Shown: positions 17,235-27,159, numbered from the stretch's first letter. The stretch: 64,000 nucleotides of DNA from Chloroflexota bacterium (GCA_023389575.1 JAEWEG010000037.1:94214-158213); one strand, 5' to 3'. Numbers and translations are program-made. Notes: generated by a model not told the origin, from the sequence alone.

Positions 17235-18644
17235 ATGACCCGGAAAAACACTCTCTCTGAATTTTTCGTGACGAGCACCGGCAAGCAGGTGTCACGCCGC
17301 TCGATCGTCAAGGGCGCCGCCGGCGCCGGCGCGCTCGCGGCTGCCGGATCCGCCGTCTTCGCCGTTCCCATGGTGAACGCGCAGGAGAAGGCTCCCGTCA
17401 CCTTCTGGACCACCCACTCCGATATCGGCCTTGAAGCGCTGCAGGCGATCGGCGAGGCCTACAACGGCCAGAGCGATCAGTACCAGGTCGAAGTCGTCCA
17501 GCGGCCGCCCGCCGATGTGACCGACTCCTCCAGCCTCATCACCGCCGTCCGCGGTGGCGAAGGCCCGGATGCCTACCTCCTCGACCGCTTCATCGTCGCC
17601 GAGCGCGCCGCCCAGGGCCTCCTTCAGGACCTCGGCCCGCTGATGGAAGCCGCCGGTGACAACCCCGACCTCACCGAGGGCTGGGTCGACTTCGCAGCCG
17701 CCGAAGCCACCTACAACGGCACGCCGTTCGCCCTCCCGTTCGACACCGACGTCCGCGCGCTGTTCTACAACCGTGGCCTCCTCACCGAGGCTGGCGTGGA
17801 CCTCGCTCCCTACGACTCCGCCAACGGCCCGATGACCTTCGACGCCTTCGCCGAGTCCATCGCCGCGGTTGACGTCGATGGCGGCGACAACTTCGAGCAG
17901 CTTGGCTTCGTCCCCTACTTCGGACAGGGCCACCACTACACCTATGGCTTCTCCTTCTTCGGCGAGTTCATGGACTGGGAAAACTGCCAGGTCACTCCCG
18001 ACAACGAGAACGTCCTCAAGGGCATGCAGTGGGTCCAGGACTACTGCAACAAGTACGGCGCGGACAAGATGTACGCGTTCGTCCAGACCGCGCTCCGACC
18101 GGGCTCCGCCCCGACCGACAGCCCGTTCACACAGGGTCGCCTGGGCTCGATGATCAACGGTAACTGGATGTTCGCGAACTTCGCGACCTACCAGCCGGAC
18201 GATGACATCGGCTACACCTTCATCCCGGTCCCGGCCGACGGCGACGAGTCCGTCACCTGGGCGGGTGGCTGGTCCGGTGTGGTTCCGCAGGGCGCCAAGA
18301 ACACCGAGGGCGGCTACGACTTCGTGAAGTACCTCTGCGGCGCCGATGGCTCCCGCACGTACGTCGAGATGAACAACAACCTCCCGGTGCTCCGCTCGCT
18401 GCTTGAGGACTCCTCGCTCTTCTCCGAGGACCTGATGTGGTTCGTCGAGAACCTGTTCCCGACCACCAAGAACCGTCCGCCGCTGCCAGTGGGCGCCAAG
18501 CTGTGGGACGAGATGCAGGCCGCGTACGAGGCCATCTACCTCGGAACCATGGACCCGGCCTCGGCCATGGGTCAGGCGAAGCAGAACGTTCAGGCCGACA
18601 TCGACGGCAATGGCTACTGCCCGATCGCCGCGCCAGCCTCGTAA
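17235..18644 (+). CDS. Sugar ABC transporter substrate-binding protein (importer 1)
   Basis: A 469-residue family-1 extracellular solute-binding protein. The N-terminus carries a Tat-type signal: VSRRSIVKGAAGAGALAAAG, with cleavage likely near VNAQEK. The mature part begins APVTFWTTHSD and contains conserved GPDAYLLDRF, DTDVRALFYNRGLL and GSMINGNWMFANF elements. It would bind a mono- or oligosaccharide outside the membrane and deliver it to the two permeases that follow. The ATG at 17235 follows AGGAGGA. The hairpin just downstream probably sets excess binding protein over permease. Substrate identity is unknown; the alpha-mannosidase gene at 20927 suggests a mannoside. Confidence 0.92.
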   Translation: MTRKNTLSEFFVTSTGKQVSRRSIVKGAAGAGALAAAGSAVFAVPMVNAQEKAPVTFWTTHSDIGLEALQAIGEAYNGQSDQYQVEVVQRPPADVTDSSSLITAVRGGEGPDAYLLDRFIVAERAAQGLLQDLGPLMEAAGDNPDLTEGWVDFAAAEATYNGTPFALPFDTDVRALFYNRGLLTEAGVDLAPYDSANGPMTFDAFAESIAAVDVDGGDNFEQLGFVPYFGQGHHYTYGFSFFGEFMDWENCQVTPDNENVLKGMQWVQDYCNKYGADKMYAFVQTALRPGSAPTDSPFTQGRLGSMINGNWMFANFATYQPDDDIGYTFIPVPADGDESVTWAGGWSGVVPQGAKNTEGGYDFVKYLCGADGSRTYVEMNNNLPVLRSLLEDSSLFSEDLMWFVENLFPTTKNRPPLPVGAKLWDEMQAAYEAIYLGTMDPASAMGQAKQNVQADIDGNGYCPIAAPAS

Positions 18645-18676
18645 TTCAAGCATTTCCCTCGGGAAGTGTAGTTTCC

Positions 18677-18708
18677 CGCGGAGGGGTACCTTGGGTACCC
18701 CTCTCGCG
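18677..18708 (+). terminator. Intercistronic hairpin between binding protein and permease
   Basis: GAGGGGTACC (18681-18690), loop TTG, GGTACCCCTC (18694-18703), extended by CGCG arms (18677-18680 and 18705-18708) with one bulged T. It lies 33 bp after the binding-protein stop and 18 bp before the permease start. No T-run follows, so it probably attenuates readthrough or protects the upstream mRNA from 3' decay. Confidence 0.75.
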
Positions 18709-18725
18709 GCGCTAACCAGGAAACG

Positions 18726-19691
18726 ATGTCCATGGAAAGCCAAAGTACAACCACCCTCCAGCAAGCCGCCCCCGCGGCACCGATAGTCTCGAAACCGGTT
18801 AAATGGTGGTCCTCCCGGGTCGAGCGTCGCCGCTTGCGGCTTGCCATGCTCTTTGTCGGTCCCTGGATCATCGGACTCCTCGCCTTCACTATCTATCCCA
18901 TCGCCTGGACAATCTACCTGAGTTTCCACCGGTACTCAGGTTTCGGCGAAATGACCTGGATCGGGCTCGACAATTACAGTCGCATGCTCGACGATCCCAT
19001 GTTCTCGAAATCCCTTTGGAATACCTTCTATTTGACGGGCCTGTCGGTGCCCATTGGTGTCGTCGTCGCCATGGTGCTTGCCCTGGCGATGAATCAGGAC
19101 CTGCCAGAGATCCCCATCTATCGCGTCATCCTGTATTTGCCTTCGGTTCTTCCGCTATTCGCCATCTCTTTTATCTTCTGGGCCCTGCTCGATCCCAATC
19201 AGGGTATTGTCAACGAGGCTCTCCGCAGCGTTGGTTTCAGCCCGCCCAACTGGTTCGGTGATCCGCGTTACGCCAAGCTCGGCATTGTCATCATGATGCA
19301 GTTCAGCGCTGGTCAAATCGCTCTGGTCTTCCTTGCGGGCCTCAAGGGCATCCCACAATCACTGCACGAAGCAGCCATGATTGACGGCGCGGGCGTCCTC
19401 TCGCGCTTCAAGAACATCACCATTCCGTTGATGACTCCGGTGATCCTCTACGACATCATCCTGGGCATCAGCGTCGGCCTCCAGGCGTTCGTCCAGTCCT
19501 ACATCATCACCAAGGGCGGCCCGGCCAACAGCACCACGTTCATCGTCAACAACCTGTATAACAACGCGTTTCGCTACGGAAACCTCGGGTACGCGGCGGC
19601 GATCGGCGTGTTCCTCTTTGTACTCACCTTCATCATTGCCGGCGTCGTCTTCCAGACCTCGAACAAGTGGGTCCATTACGACCTGAACTAA
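18726..19691 (+). CDS. Sugar ABC transporter permease, MalF type (importer 1)
   Basis: A 321-residue inner-membrane permease with six predicted helices after a cytoplasmic N-terminus of about 40 residues. The EAA loop that docks the ATPase is clear: HEAAMIDGAGVLSRFKNITIP. It pairs with the MalG-type permease 27 bp downstream. A second in-frame ATG lies at 18732; AGGAAA at 18718-18723 fits the latter slightly better. No ATPase gene is nearby. Confidence 0.93.
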   Translation: MSMESQSTTTLQQAAPAAPIVSKPVKWWSSRVERRRLRLAMLFVGPWIIGLLAFTIYPIAWTIYLSFHRYSGFGEMTWIGLDNYSRMLDDPMFSKSLWNTFYLTGLSVPIGVVVAMVLALAMNQDLPEIPIYRVILYLPSVLPLFAISFIFWALLDPNQGIVNEALRSVGFSPPNWFGDPRYAKLGIVIMMQFSAGQIALVFLAGLKGIPQSLHEAAMIDGAGVLSRFKNITIPLMTPVILYDIILGISVGLQAFVQSYIITKGGPANSTTFIVNNLYNNAFRYGNLGYAAAIGVFLFVLTFIIAGVVFQTSNKWVHYDLN

Positions 19692-19718
19692 TTCGAGCCT
19701 CGGCAATAGGAGAGTTCC

Positions 19719-20618
19719 ATGGCAGCATCAGCCACCTTCAATGAACAACTTCGCAAGGGCGACTCAAATCGCGCCAAGCGTGACCGCACCATGCGATTCG
19801 TTCAGGGCAAGATTGTTCCGCGGCTCATTCTCATCATCATGTGCGCGGTGTTTATCCTGCCCTTCTACTGGATGGCCACCCTCGCCCTCAAGAGCAACGC
19901 CGAGCTTGCGGTGTACCCGCCGACCCTCTGGCCGCATGACCCTCAATGGGGCAACTTCGCGGAATCGACCAGGGTGTTCCCATTCTGGACATTCGCGCGA
20001 AACACGTTGATCGTCACGGGTTTCACCATCCTTGGGGCGGTGATCTCCAATCCGATCATCGCCTACGGATTCTCCCGACTCCAGTGGCCAGGCCGGGACA
20101 AGGTCTTTCTCATCGTCCTCGCCACGGTGTTCATGCCGTTCCCGGTCATCATCGTCGCCCTCGTCGACATCTATGCCCGGTTCGGCTGGATCAACACCTT
20201 CCTGCCGCTGATCGTTCCCATGTTCTTCGGTCAGGCCTTCTGGATCTTCCTGGTCCGCCAGTTCATGATGCAGATCCCCATGGACCTGTCTGACGCCGCC
20301 CGTGTCGATGGCGCCAACGAGTTCCAGATCTTCTTCCAGATCGTCCTGCCACAATGCATCCCCGCGTTGGGCGTGATCGCCATCTTCTCCGGCCTGCATG
20401 CCTGGAACGATTTCATCGGTCCGCTCATCTTCCTCGGCAAGGAAAGTCTCTATACCCTGCCGATCGGCCTCACATTCTTCCAGGCCACCAACGCCTACGA
20501 CGTGCGCTTCAACCTGATGATGGCCGCGTCCACCCTCGTGGTGCTCCCCGTCATCGTCCTCTTCCTGCTCTTTCAGAAGTCGTTCATCGGCGGCCTCTCG
20601 GTGGGGTCCATCAAGTAA
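19719..20618 (+). CDS. Sugar ABC transporter permease, MalG type (importer 1)
   Basis: A 299-residue permease with an N-terminal helix (VPRLILIIMCAVFILPFYW) and the EAA-like loop SDAARVDGANEFQIFFQIVLP, the second half of the importer 1 channel. The C-terminus LSVGSIK is typical of CUT1 permeases. The ribosome binding site AGGAGAG lies 8 bp before the ATG at 19719. A strong terminator follows 16 bp after the stop, so the transcript holds binding protein, MalF and MalG types only. Confidence 0.93.
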   Translation: MAASATFNEQLRKGDSNRAKRDRTMRFVQGKIVPRLILIIMCAVFILPFYWMATLALKSNAELAVYPPTLWPHDPQWGNFAESTRVFPFWTFARNTLIVTGFTILGAVISNPIIAYGFSRLQWPGRDKVFLIVLATVFMPFPVIIVALVDIYARFGWINTFLPLIVPMFFGQAFWIFLVRQFMMQIPMDLSDAARVDGANEFQIFFQIVLPQCIPALGVIAIFSGLHAWNDFIGPLIFLGKESLYTLPIGLTFFQATNAYDVRFNLMMAASTLVVLPVIVLFLLFQKSFIGGLSVGSIK

Positions 20619-20926
20619 GCCAACACTCGCTCAACGAAAGGCCGGGACGCTCGTCGCGCGTCCCGGCCTTTCGTGTTTCCGTCATGGTGCTTAACACGAT
20701 CAGGGTCGACCGAACCGCGAAAAAGCCGCCAGCGTCAAGCGGTCCCCTGCCGCGTGAAAGACGCTTCTCCTCGCCGCGCAAAGGTTCGGCGTCACCTCTC
20801 GCGTGGTAGGGCCGCCCAGCCCATAAACCGACGGGCTGGATGGATTGCGACCCGGAACATTGGCATGCTAACCTCAGCACAAAGCCGACAAACAGATCAA
20901 ACAACCCAACCGCCGGAAAGGACCCC
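20619..20926. other. 308-bp intergenic region before GH38 gene 2
   Basis: It contains the importer 1 terminator (20634-20674), a short inverted repeat CAGCCC/GGGCTG (20817-20822, 20833-20838), and a weak promoter TTGCGA (20845-20850), 18-bp spacer ending TGC, TAACCT (20869-20874). The inverted repeat lies upstream of the promoter and could bind a regulator; nothing proves it. No gene is seen. Confidence 0.45.
20634..20674 (+). terminator. Terminator of importer 1 operon
   Basis: Perfect 17-bp stem (20634-20650 with 20658-20674), 7-base loop, followed by GTTTCC. A strong rho-independent type hairpin. Confidence 0.9.
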
Positions 20927-23900
20927 ATGGAAGACTTCCAGAAATTCGACCAGCGCCGTCACCAGCGCCAGGCCCGTTGGCTCGGAGAACTCCGTTCCTG
21001 GCGAAACGCCCTCGTCGAACCCGTGCTTCACTGGACCTTCACCGGCGCCGATGGCGTCTCCCATCCCGTCACCATTGGCGACCCGTGGCCGTCAATCGAC
21101 ACACCGGTCACCCTCACGGCCACCGCCACCATCCCCGAATCCTGGGCCGGCAGCCCGGTCGAACTCGAGCTGTGGCTCGGCGGCGAAGGGCTGGTGAAGC
21201 TCACGCCTGGCCATCAGGAAGGCCTCAATCCGTTCCACCACGACTTCAGGATCACGGATAGCGCGGCTGGCGGCGAAACCATCACCATCGAGGCCGAAGT
21301 TGTGCCAAAGGGCATGTTCGGCACCCATGTTCACGGCCCCTCGCTCGACCGTGCCCATCTCACCATTCCCCACCCCACCGTGCGCGACCTCGAGATCGAT
21401 CTCAAGATGCTCGTCCAGACCGCCGAGCAGCTGAAGGACCACGAGATCTTCTCCCATCTCATCGACCTGGTGGACGACGCCTACCGGGAACTCGCCCCGG
21501 TCTGGCCGACCAGCACCGATGTCGCCCGCGTCCGATACGTCTCCGGCGACGAGGCCGGCGGCGCCCACCACAATCTCGGTCAGGGCGACTACAGCCGGCC
21601 CGGGTTCGAGCGAACGCTTGTCCTCTCCGGCATCTGGCACATCCCGCCCCCGGCGGGCAGCTTCACGCCCCTGCCAGACGAAGCCATCGCCGCCGTCGAG
21701 TCCGCCCGCCAGGTCATCGCCGCCGGGCTCGACCGCCTGAAGACCCAATACCCACCCATCGGCAACATCCTGCTCACCGGCCACGCCCACATCGACCTCG
21801 CCTGGCTCTGGCCCGTCGCCGAAACCCGCCGAAAGGTCCGGCGCACCTTCTCCAGCGTCCTGCACCTGATGGACCAGTACGAAGACTTCACCTTCAACCA
21901 GTCTTCAGCGCAGGCCTACGCCTGGATCGCCGAAGACGATCCCGAGGTCTTCGCCCGCATCAAGGAACGCGTCGCCGAAGGTCGTTGGGACGTTGTCGGA
22001 GGCATGTGGCTGGAGCCAGACAGCCAGGTCACCGGCGCCGAATCCTATGTCCGCCACATCTTCCACGGCCAGCGATTCTTCGAGAAGCACTTCAACCTCC
22101 GGAACAACGCCGCCTGGCTGCCGGACGTGTTCGGCTTCTCGGCGGGCGTCCCCCAAATCCTCCACGACGGCGGTATCGACCGCTTCTTTACCATCAAGGT
22201 CAACTGGAGTGAGGTAAACCCGTTTCCCTTCGATATCTACTGGTGGGAAGGTATCGACGGCACCCGCGTGCTGGCTCACCACTTCGACAATCCGGGCGAG
22301 GGCTACAACGGCAACATCGTGCCGCTCGACACCTACCACACGTGGAAGAACTTCAAGGGCAAGCGCGTCCACGACCAGACCCTGCTGTCCTTCGGCTGGG
22401 GCGATGGCGGCGGCGGCCCGTCGGACGAAATGCTGCAGAACTACGCCCGCATCAAGGACTACCCGGTCCTTCCCCGCCTCACGATGGGCAAGGTCGAGGA
22501 CTTCTTCGACAACCTCCCCACCGAGGGAATTCCCACCTACGTCGGCGAACTCTATCTCGAACTCCACCGGGGCACGCTCACGACCCAGGGACTGGTCAAG
22601 AAGCTCAACCGCGAAAGCGAGCACCTGCTCGCCGAGACCGAAGCCTTTTCCGCCATCGCGTCACTCGACGGCACGGAATACCCGTTTCAGACACTCGACT
22701 CCGCCTGGGAAATCGTCCTGCTGAACCACTTTCACGACATCCTTCCCGGTTCCTCGATTCATGAGGTCTACGAGGACACGCATCGCGAACTCACTGATGT
22801 CGTGTCCAACATCACCACGCTCCGCGATGACACCGTCGCCGGCCTGGCGGGCGAGGGAACCACTCCGCTCGTCGCAAACCCATCCCTCCATCCCCGAGCG
22901 TTGACCGTCATTCTGCCGGAGGGCACGTCGATACCGGAGGGCCTCGGCCAGCAGGTTGAAGGCGGAATCCTCGTTCATGACCCCTCGTCGCGCATCGGAG
23001 GGTTCAGCCTCGGCGCGCTGTCCGAATCCACCGGGCCGATCGATCCCGTCACCGTCTCCGAGGACGCAGGAGACGCGATCATCCTCGAAAACAGTCTCAT
23101 CCGTTACGTCATCGGCCCTGACGGCTCGGTCGCCGAAGCCTGGGACAAGGAGGTCGATCGCGGCTTCCTCGGCGATCGCGCGAACCAGCTCTGGGCCTAT
23201 GTCGACCGCCCTCGCTCGTGGGATGCCTGGGACATCGACGAAACCTATGAGGACGCGGGGTTCGAAATCACCGACCTGGACCGCATCGAGGTCATCGAGG
23301 AAGGGCCGCTTCGGGCCTCGGTTCGCGTTACGCGCACCTGGCGGAACAGCACGTTCGTCCAGACCTATCGCCTCCTCGCTGGGTCGAAGCAGCTGGATAT
23401 CGAAACGGATATCGACTGGCACGAACGGATGATGCTCGTTCGGGCCCAGTTCCCGACCTCCATCCACACCCATGAAGCCACCGGCGAAACCATCTACGGC
23501 GTCCAGCGCCGGGCCACCCACCGCAACACCCAGTTCGAACGCGCCCGCTTCGAGGTCGGCGCCCACCGCTTCCTCGATCTCTCCGAACCAGGCTATGGCG
23601 TCGCCCTGCTGAACAACGGCAAGTACGGCCACAGCGTGCTCGGCGGAACCATCGGGCTCAGCCTGGTGCGTGGACCGCTCTATCCCGACCCCTTCGCCGA
23701 CGAGGGCGAACACCACTTCGCGTATGCCATCTATCCACACGTGGGCGACTGGGTATCCGGAGGGGTTGTTCGCGCCGCCCAGGAATTCAATGCCCCACTC
23801 GTCGCCACCACTGGCTCGGTGGATAGCACGACGTCACCACTCGTTGAGGTGAGCGGCCTGGAACTCGGCTTCTCCGCGCTGAAGAAGGCGCACGACCGGG

Positions 23901-24106
23901 AAGGCCTCGTCCTTCGACTCTACGAACCGCACGGTTCCAGCGGCAAGTCCACGCTCACCTTCAGTCGCCCGCTGAAGGCAGCCACCCGCGTCACGATCCT
24001 AGAGGAAGATCACGCCGAATCGACCGTCGAAACAACCGGCGACACGGTCACGCTCAACCTGCGCCCGTTCGAACTGGTCAGCCTGCTGCTGGAGTTCCCG
24101 TCCTGA
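20927..24106 (+). CDS. Alpha-mannosidase, GH38
   Basis: A 1059-residue GH38 alpha-mannosidase. An N-terminal region (1-270) precedes the catalytic core, with Zn ligands in GHAHIDLAWLWP (H288, D290), the nucleophile in WLPDVFGFSAG (D400), and the Gly-rich SFGWGDGGGGPSDEML with further ligands. The middle-domain element NHFHDILPGSSIHEVYEDT is a family hallmark, and the C-terminal beta domains end at ELVSLLLEFPS. There is no signal peptide, so it is probably cytoplasmic, acting on imported mannosides. The ATG at 20927 has GGAAAGGA just upstream; the frame is open to 20840 but without support. Closer to characterised alpha-mannosidases than the gene at 3635. Confidence 0.95.
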   Translation: MEDFQKFDQRRHQRQARWLGELRSWRNALVEPVLHWTFTGADGVSHPVTIGDPWPSIDTPVTLTATATIPESWAGSPVELELWLGGEGLVKLTPGHQEGLNPFHHDFRITDSAAGGETITIEAEVVPKGMFGTHVHGPSLDRAHLTIPHPTVRDLEIDLKMLVQTAEQLKDHEIFSHLIDLVDDAYRELAPVWPTSTDVARVRYVSGDEAGGAHHNLGQGDYSRPGFERTLVLSGIWHIPPPAGSFTPLPDEAIAAVESARQVIAAGLDRLKTQYPPIGNILLTGHAHIDLAWLWPVAETRRKVRRTFSSVLHLMDQYEDFTFNQSSAQAYAWIAEDDPEVFARIKERVAEGRWDVVGGMWLEPDSQVTGAESYVRHIFHGQRFFEKHFNLRNNAAWLPDVFGFSAGVPQILHDGGIDRFFTIKVNWSEVNPFPFDIYWWEGIDGTRVLAHHFDNPGEGYNGNIVPLDTYHTWKNFKGKRVHDQTLLSFGWGDGGGGPSDEMLQNYARIKDYPVLPRLTMGKVEDFFDNLPTEGIPTYVGELYLELHRGTLTTQGLVKKLNRESEHLLAETEAFSAIASLDGTEYPFQTLDSAWEIVLLNHFHDILPGSSIHEVYEDTHRELTDVVSNITTLRDDTVAGLAGEGTTPLVANPSLHPRALTVILPEGTSIPEGLGQQVEGGILVHDPSSRIGGFSLGALSESTGPIDPVTVSEDAGDAIILENSLIRYVIGPDGSVAEAWDKEVDRGFLGDRANQLWAYVDRPRSWDAWDIDETYEDAGFEITDLDRIEVIEEGPLRASVRVTRTWRNSTFVQTYRLLAGSKQLDIETDIDWHERMMLVRAQFPTSIHTHEATGETIYGVQRRATHRNTQFERARFEVGAHRFLDLSEPGYGVALLNNGKYGHSVLGGTIGLSLVRGPLYPDPFADEGEHHFAYAIYPHVGDWVSGGVVRAAQEFNAPLVATTGSVDSTTSPLVEVSGLELGFSALKKAHDREGLVLRLYEPHGSSGKSTLTFSRPLKAATRVTILEEDHAESTVETTGDTVTLNLRPFELVSLLLEFPS

Positions 24107-24130
24107 AGGCTCCCGCCGCCTTCAGGACGG
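24098..24130 (+). terminator. Hairpin overlapping the alpha-mannosidase stop codon
   Basis: A perfect 12-bp stem (24098-24109 with 24119-24130) with a 9-base loop CTCCCGCCG. The left arm includes the TGA stop (24104-24106). No T-run follows. Confidence 0.65.
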
Positions 24131-24301
24131 CGGAAAATGCTGGCGATTGGCACCTGGATTTCCACGATTGAGCACGACTCGGGTGGATGTTATGTATAGC
24201 CGTCCTCGCGTCGGCCCTGGCAAGGCAAGGTCGGGATCGCGCCAGTTCAGCATATGCTTCCTGCGTAGCCTAATCCCACGTACGTACACGCCAGCGGTCA
24301 C

Positions 24302-24310
24302 CGTGCTACC
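24302..24310 (+). promoter_or_regulatory. Extended -10 element before recJ
   Basis: TGCTACCAT (TGn plus TACCAT, 4 of 6 to consensus) lies 38 bp before the recJ ATG at 24348. No convincing -35 precedes it. Confidence 0.35.
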
Positions 24311-24347
24311 ATGCGGTGATGCCAGCCGCTGACCGTGAAAGCCATCC

Positions 24348-26078
24348 ATGTCGAACAAACCGCTGATCGATACCCGCCCAGTCTGGATCGAACCCGAACC
24401 CATACCCAAGACCGCCGGCTGGAAGATCCTCGACGCCAACCCGCTCGTCTCCGCCATTCTCTACCGCCGTGGACTTCGAAAGCCCGCCGATGCCCAGGCC
24501 TTCATGCATCCCGGTCAGCAACCACTGCCCGATCCGCATCGCATTCCCCACATGGACGCCGCCGTCCGCCGTATCCTCCGGGCCATTTCCGGGCAGGAAA
24601 CCATCGCCATCTTCGGCGACTACGACGCCGACGGCGTCACCTCCACCGCCATTCTCGCCAGCGCCCTCCGAACGGCGCTCCCCACCGGCAACGTCATCAC
24701 CCGGCTACCGAGCCGCAGCGAAGGCTACGGCCTCAACCGCTCCGCCATCGCCGGATTCAAGGCCGCCGGAGCCTCCCTCGTCATCGCCGCCGACTGCGCC
24801 AGTTCCGACCATATCCACGCCGCCCACGTCATTGACGAAGGCATGGACCTCATCATCGTCGACCATCACCACATGACGGGGCCCGGCCCGGAACACGCCA
24901 TCACCATCTCGCCGCAGCTCGGTCCCGACCCCACGCTCCACGACCTGACCGCCGCCGGGGTCGCCTACCTGCTCGTCGCCGCGATCGCCGCCACCGGGCA
25001 GGACGTTTCGCCAACCTCCGGCGCGGACGCCACGCCGTACCTCGATCTCGCCGCGATCGGCACGGTCGCCGACGTCGCGCCACTCGATGGGGTCAACCGT
25101 TCGCTGGTCGTTCGCGGCATCGAGGCGATGCGGACCGGAGCACGCCCCGGCATCGAGGCGCTCATCGGCGAAGCCTCGCTGGAACGCCAGCATGTTACCG
25201 CCGAGAGCATCTCCTTCCAGCTCGCCCCGCGGCTCAACGCGCCTGGCCGGCTCGAATCACCCGATCTCGCCCTGGAGCTCCTCCTCGCGCCAGACATCGT
25301 CACTGCCCGGCCACTCGCCCGCCAGGTCGAGGACCTCAACCGCCGCCGCAAGGCTCGCGGCGCGGAAATCCTCGCCGAAGCGTGGTCGGCGTTCTGTCAA
25401 ATCCCTGGCTGGGAAGAGCGCCCGGTCCTCGCCGTGCAGAGCCATCGCTGGGAACCAGGCCTGATCGGCGCGGTGGCGTCTCGCCTCGTGGAGGAGGTCC
25501 GCCGGCCGGTGTTCCTCTTCCACGAACACGACGGAACGCTCAGCGGCTCGGCCCGTTCAGTCGCCGGTTTCAACCTGATGACCGCCCTCGAAGCTGGCTC
25601 GCCAATCCTCACCCGCTACGGCGGGCACAGCCTCGCCGCGGGCCTCGCCCTCGAGAGCCAGCACCTTGGCGACCTGGAGGACTACCTCGCCGCCGCCATC
25701 CGCGAGCAGGGCGTCTCCATCCCGATTCCCCACCAACTCGCCATCGACGCGGTGTTACCGCCCGAGTACATGACCATCGGCACGCCTCGGGAAATCGCCC
25801 GCATGGAACCGTTCGGTCGCGGCAACCAGCGGCCGCTCCTCCTGGTGCGCCACGCCGAATTGCTCCGCTACGCCGCGTTTGGTGGGGACCAGCGGCATTT
25901 GCGGATCCACGCCCGGTCCGGCGGCCGCCAGTTCGAGGCGGTCTTCTGGAGCGCCGCCTGGCGCTCGGGCGACCTCGTCGGTGCCCGCCACATCGACCTT
26001 GTTGGGCGGCTCGACATCAACCGCTGGAATGGCAACGAACGCCTCCAGATGATCGTCGAGGACGTTCGTCCCGCCTGA
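24348..26078 (+). CDS. recJ: Single-stranded-DNA-specific exonuclease RecJ
   Basis: A 576-residue DHH-family 5'-3' exonuclease used in recombination and repair. Visible motifs: IAIFGDYDADGVTS (D91, D93, D95), IAADC (D149), IVDHHH (D172-H174), LAAIGTVADVAPL, a RLNAPGRL element, and the DHHA1 region GSARSVAGFNL...YGGHSLAAGLAL, followed by an OB-like C-terminus. Length fits the family. The segment after D149 reads CASSDHI instead of the more usual CG(I/T). It stands alone between the mannosidase and the second importer. Confidence 0.93.
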   Translation: MSNKPLIDTRPVWIEPEPIPKTAGWKILDANPLVSAILYRRGLRKPADAQAFMHPGQQPLPDPHRIPHMDAAVRRILRAISGQETIAIFGDYDADGVTSTAILASALRTALPTGNVITRLPSRSEGYGLNRSAIAGFKAAGASLVIAADCASSDHIHAAHVIDEGMDLIIVDHHHMTGPGPEHAITISPQLGPDPTLHDLTAAGVAYLLVAAIAATGQDVSPTSGADATPYLDLAAIGTVADVAPLDGVNRSLVVRGIEAMRTGARPGIEALIGEASLERQHVTAESISFQLAPRLNAPGRLESPDLALELLLAPDIVTARPLARQVEDLNRRRKARGAEILAEAWSAFCQIPGWEERPVLAVQSHRWEPGLIGAVASRLVEEVRRPVFLFHEHDGTLSGSARSVAGFNLMTALEAGSPILTRYGGHSLAAGLALESQHLGDLEDYLAAAIREQGVSIPIPHQLAIDAVLPPEYMTIGTPREIARMEPFGRGNQRPLLLVRHAELLRYAAFGGDQRHLRIHARSGGRQFEAVFWSAAWRSGDLVGARHIDLVGRLDINRWNGNERLQMIVEDVRPA

Positions 26079-26247
26079 CATATGCCCTTCGCCGGCAACC
26101 CCATTCGCATGCCCACCGTCCCTCGGGGCTACTCGTCAACCATCCCCTGCTTGCCCGAAGGGGTATCATCTGCCGTAGCCGCATCAGTGACGATGGCGTG
26201 TCCTGTCCGGTGCTCGACTGCCATCCCACGAAACAGGAAGGATCGAG

Positions 26248-27159
26248 ATGGACGCCACAACGGCTCCGGAAACTGCCCAACAGTCGATGGAATGGAAGTC
26301 TCGTCGCCCCAGTTGGCTTCGCCGGTACGCGCTCGAAATCGGGATGGTCGCGCCCTTCGCGCTGTATGTCCTCTTCTTCATGCTCGTCCCGGTCGTTCAA
26401 TCCATCTACTTCAGCTTCGTGCACGAAGGCACCAGCGAAGTCACCTTCGAAAACTACCGCACCATCTTCAACCGCAGCCAGTTCAACGACGCCTTCATCA
26501 ACACCCTGGGCATCACCGCCTTCGGGGTGACGATGGAGATGGTTTTCGGCATGATCATCGCGCTGATGCTGGCGAAGACGTTCAAGGGTCGCGGGCTGTT
26601 CCGGTCGGTGGTGTTGATTCCGCTGGGCGTGCCAACCCTGGTCGCCGGCGTGGCCATGCTCTACTTCATCGGTTTCAACGGCTACCTCAACGAAATCCTG
26701 CTCGACCTCGGGATAATTGATGTCCCCGTCTACTGGCAGGAAAGCGGCATTCGCGGCATGTTCGTGATCGCGCTGTCCGACTTGTGGAAAGCCACTCCGC
26801 TGGTGGTCCTCATCCTGCTGGCCGGGCTCGAATCGATTCCCGGTGACGTCTACGAGGCCGCGGGCATCGATGGCGCGACCGGGTGGCAGAAGTTCGTCCA
26901 TCACACCATTCCCCTCCTCATGCCGTCGATCACGATGGCGCTGATCCTCCGGGCGATCGACGCCTTCCGCATCTTCGATATCGCGATGGTCATCGCCGGT
27001 CAGTCAATCCCGGTCATGAGCTCGTTCGTCTACTTCGACTACCGGGCCGGGAACACGAACACCGCCTCGGCCGCCGCGGTCATCCTCCTCTTGATGATCG
27101 TGGTCTTCGTGATCGCGTACGTCTTCCTCGTGGCCCGCCGATCGGAGGTCGAACGATGA
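26248..27159 (+). CDS. Sugar ABC transporter permease, MalF type (importer 2)
   Basis: A 303-residue permease with six predicted helices and the EAA loop VYEAAGIDGATGWQKFVHHTIPLL. The ribosome binding site GGAAGGA lies 8 bp before the ATG at 26248. A -10-like TATCAT is at 26164-26169. The stop overlaps the next start as ATGA (27156-27159), so the two permeases are translationally coupled. The binding protein is encoded downstream (28167) with a separate promoter, which is the reverse of the usual order. Confidence 0.93.
   Translation: MDATTAPETAQQSMEWKSRRPSWLRRYALEIGMVAPFALYVLFFMLVPVVQSIYFSFVHEGTSEVTFENYRTIFNRSQFNDAFINTLGITAFGVTMEMVFGMIIALMLAKTFKGRGLFRSVVLIPLGVPTLVAGVAMLYFIGFNGYLNEILLDLGIIDVPVYWQESGIRGMFVIALSDLWKATPLVVLILLAGLESIPGDVYEAAGIDGATGWQKFVHHTIPLLMPSITMALILRAIDAFRIFDIAMVIAGQSIPVMSSFVYFDYRAGNTNTASAAAVILLLMIVVFVIAYVFLVARRSEVER

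Noticed and set aside
17292..18929. Long minus-strand open frame (545 aa) over the importer 1 binding protein
   Set aside because: Antisense shadow; the plus-strand gene has a signal peptide, ribosome binding site and family motifs.
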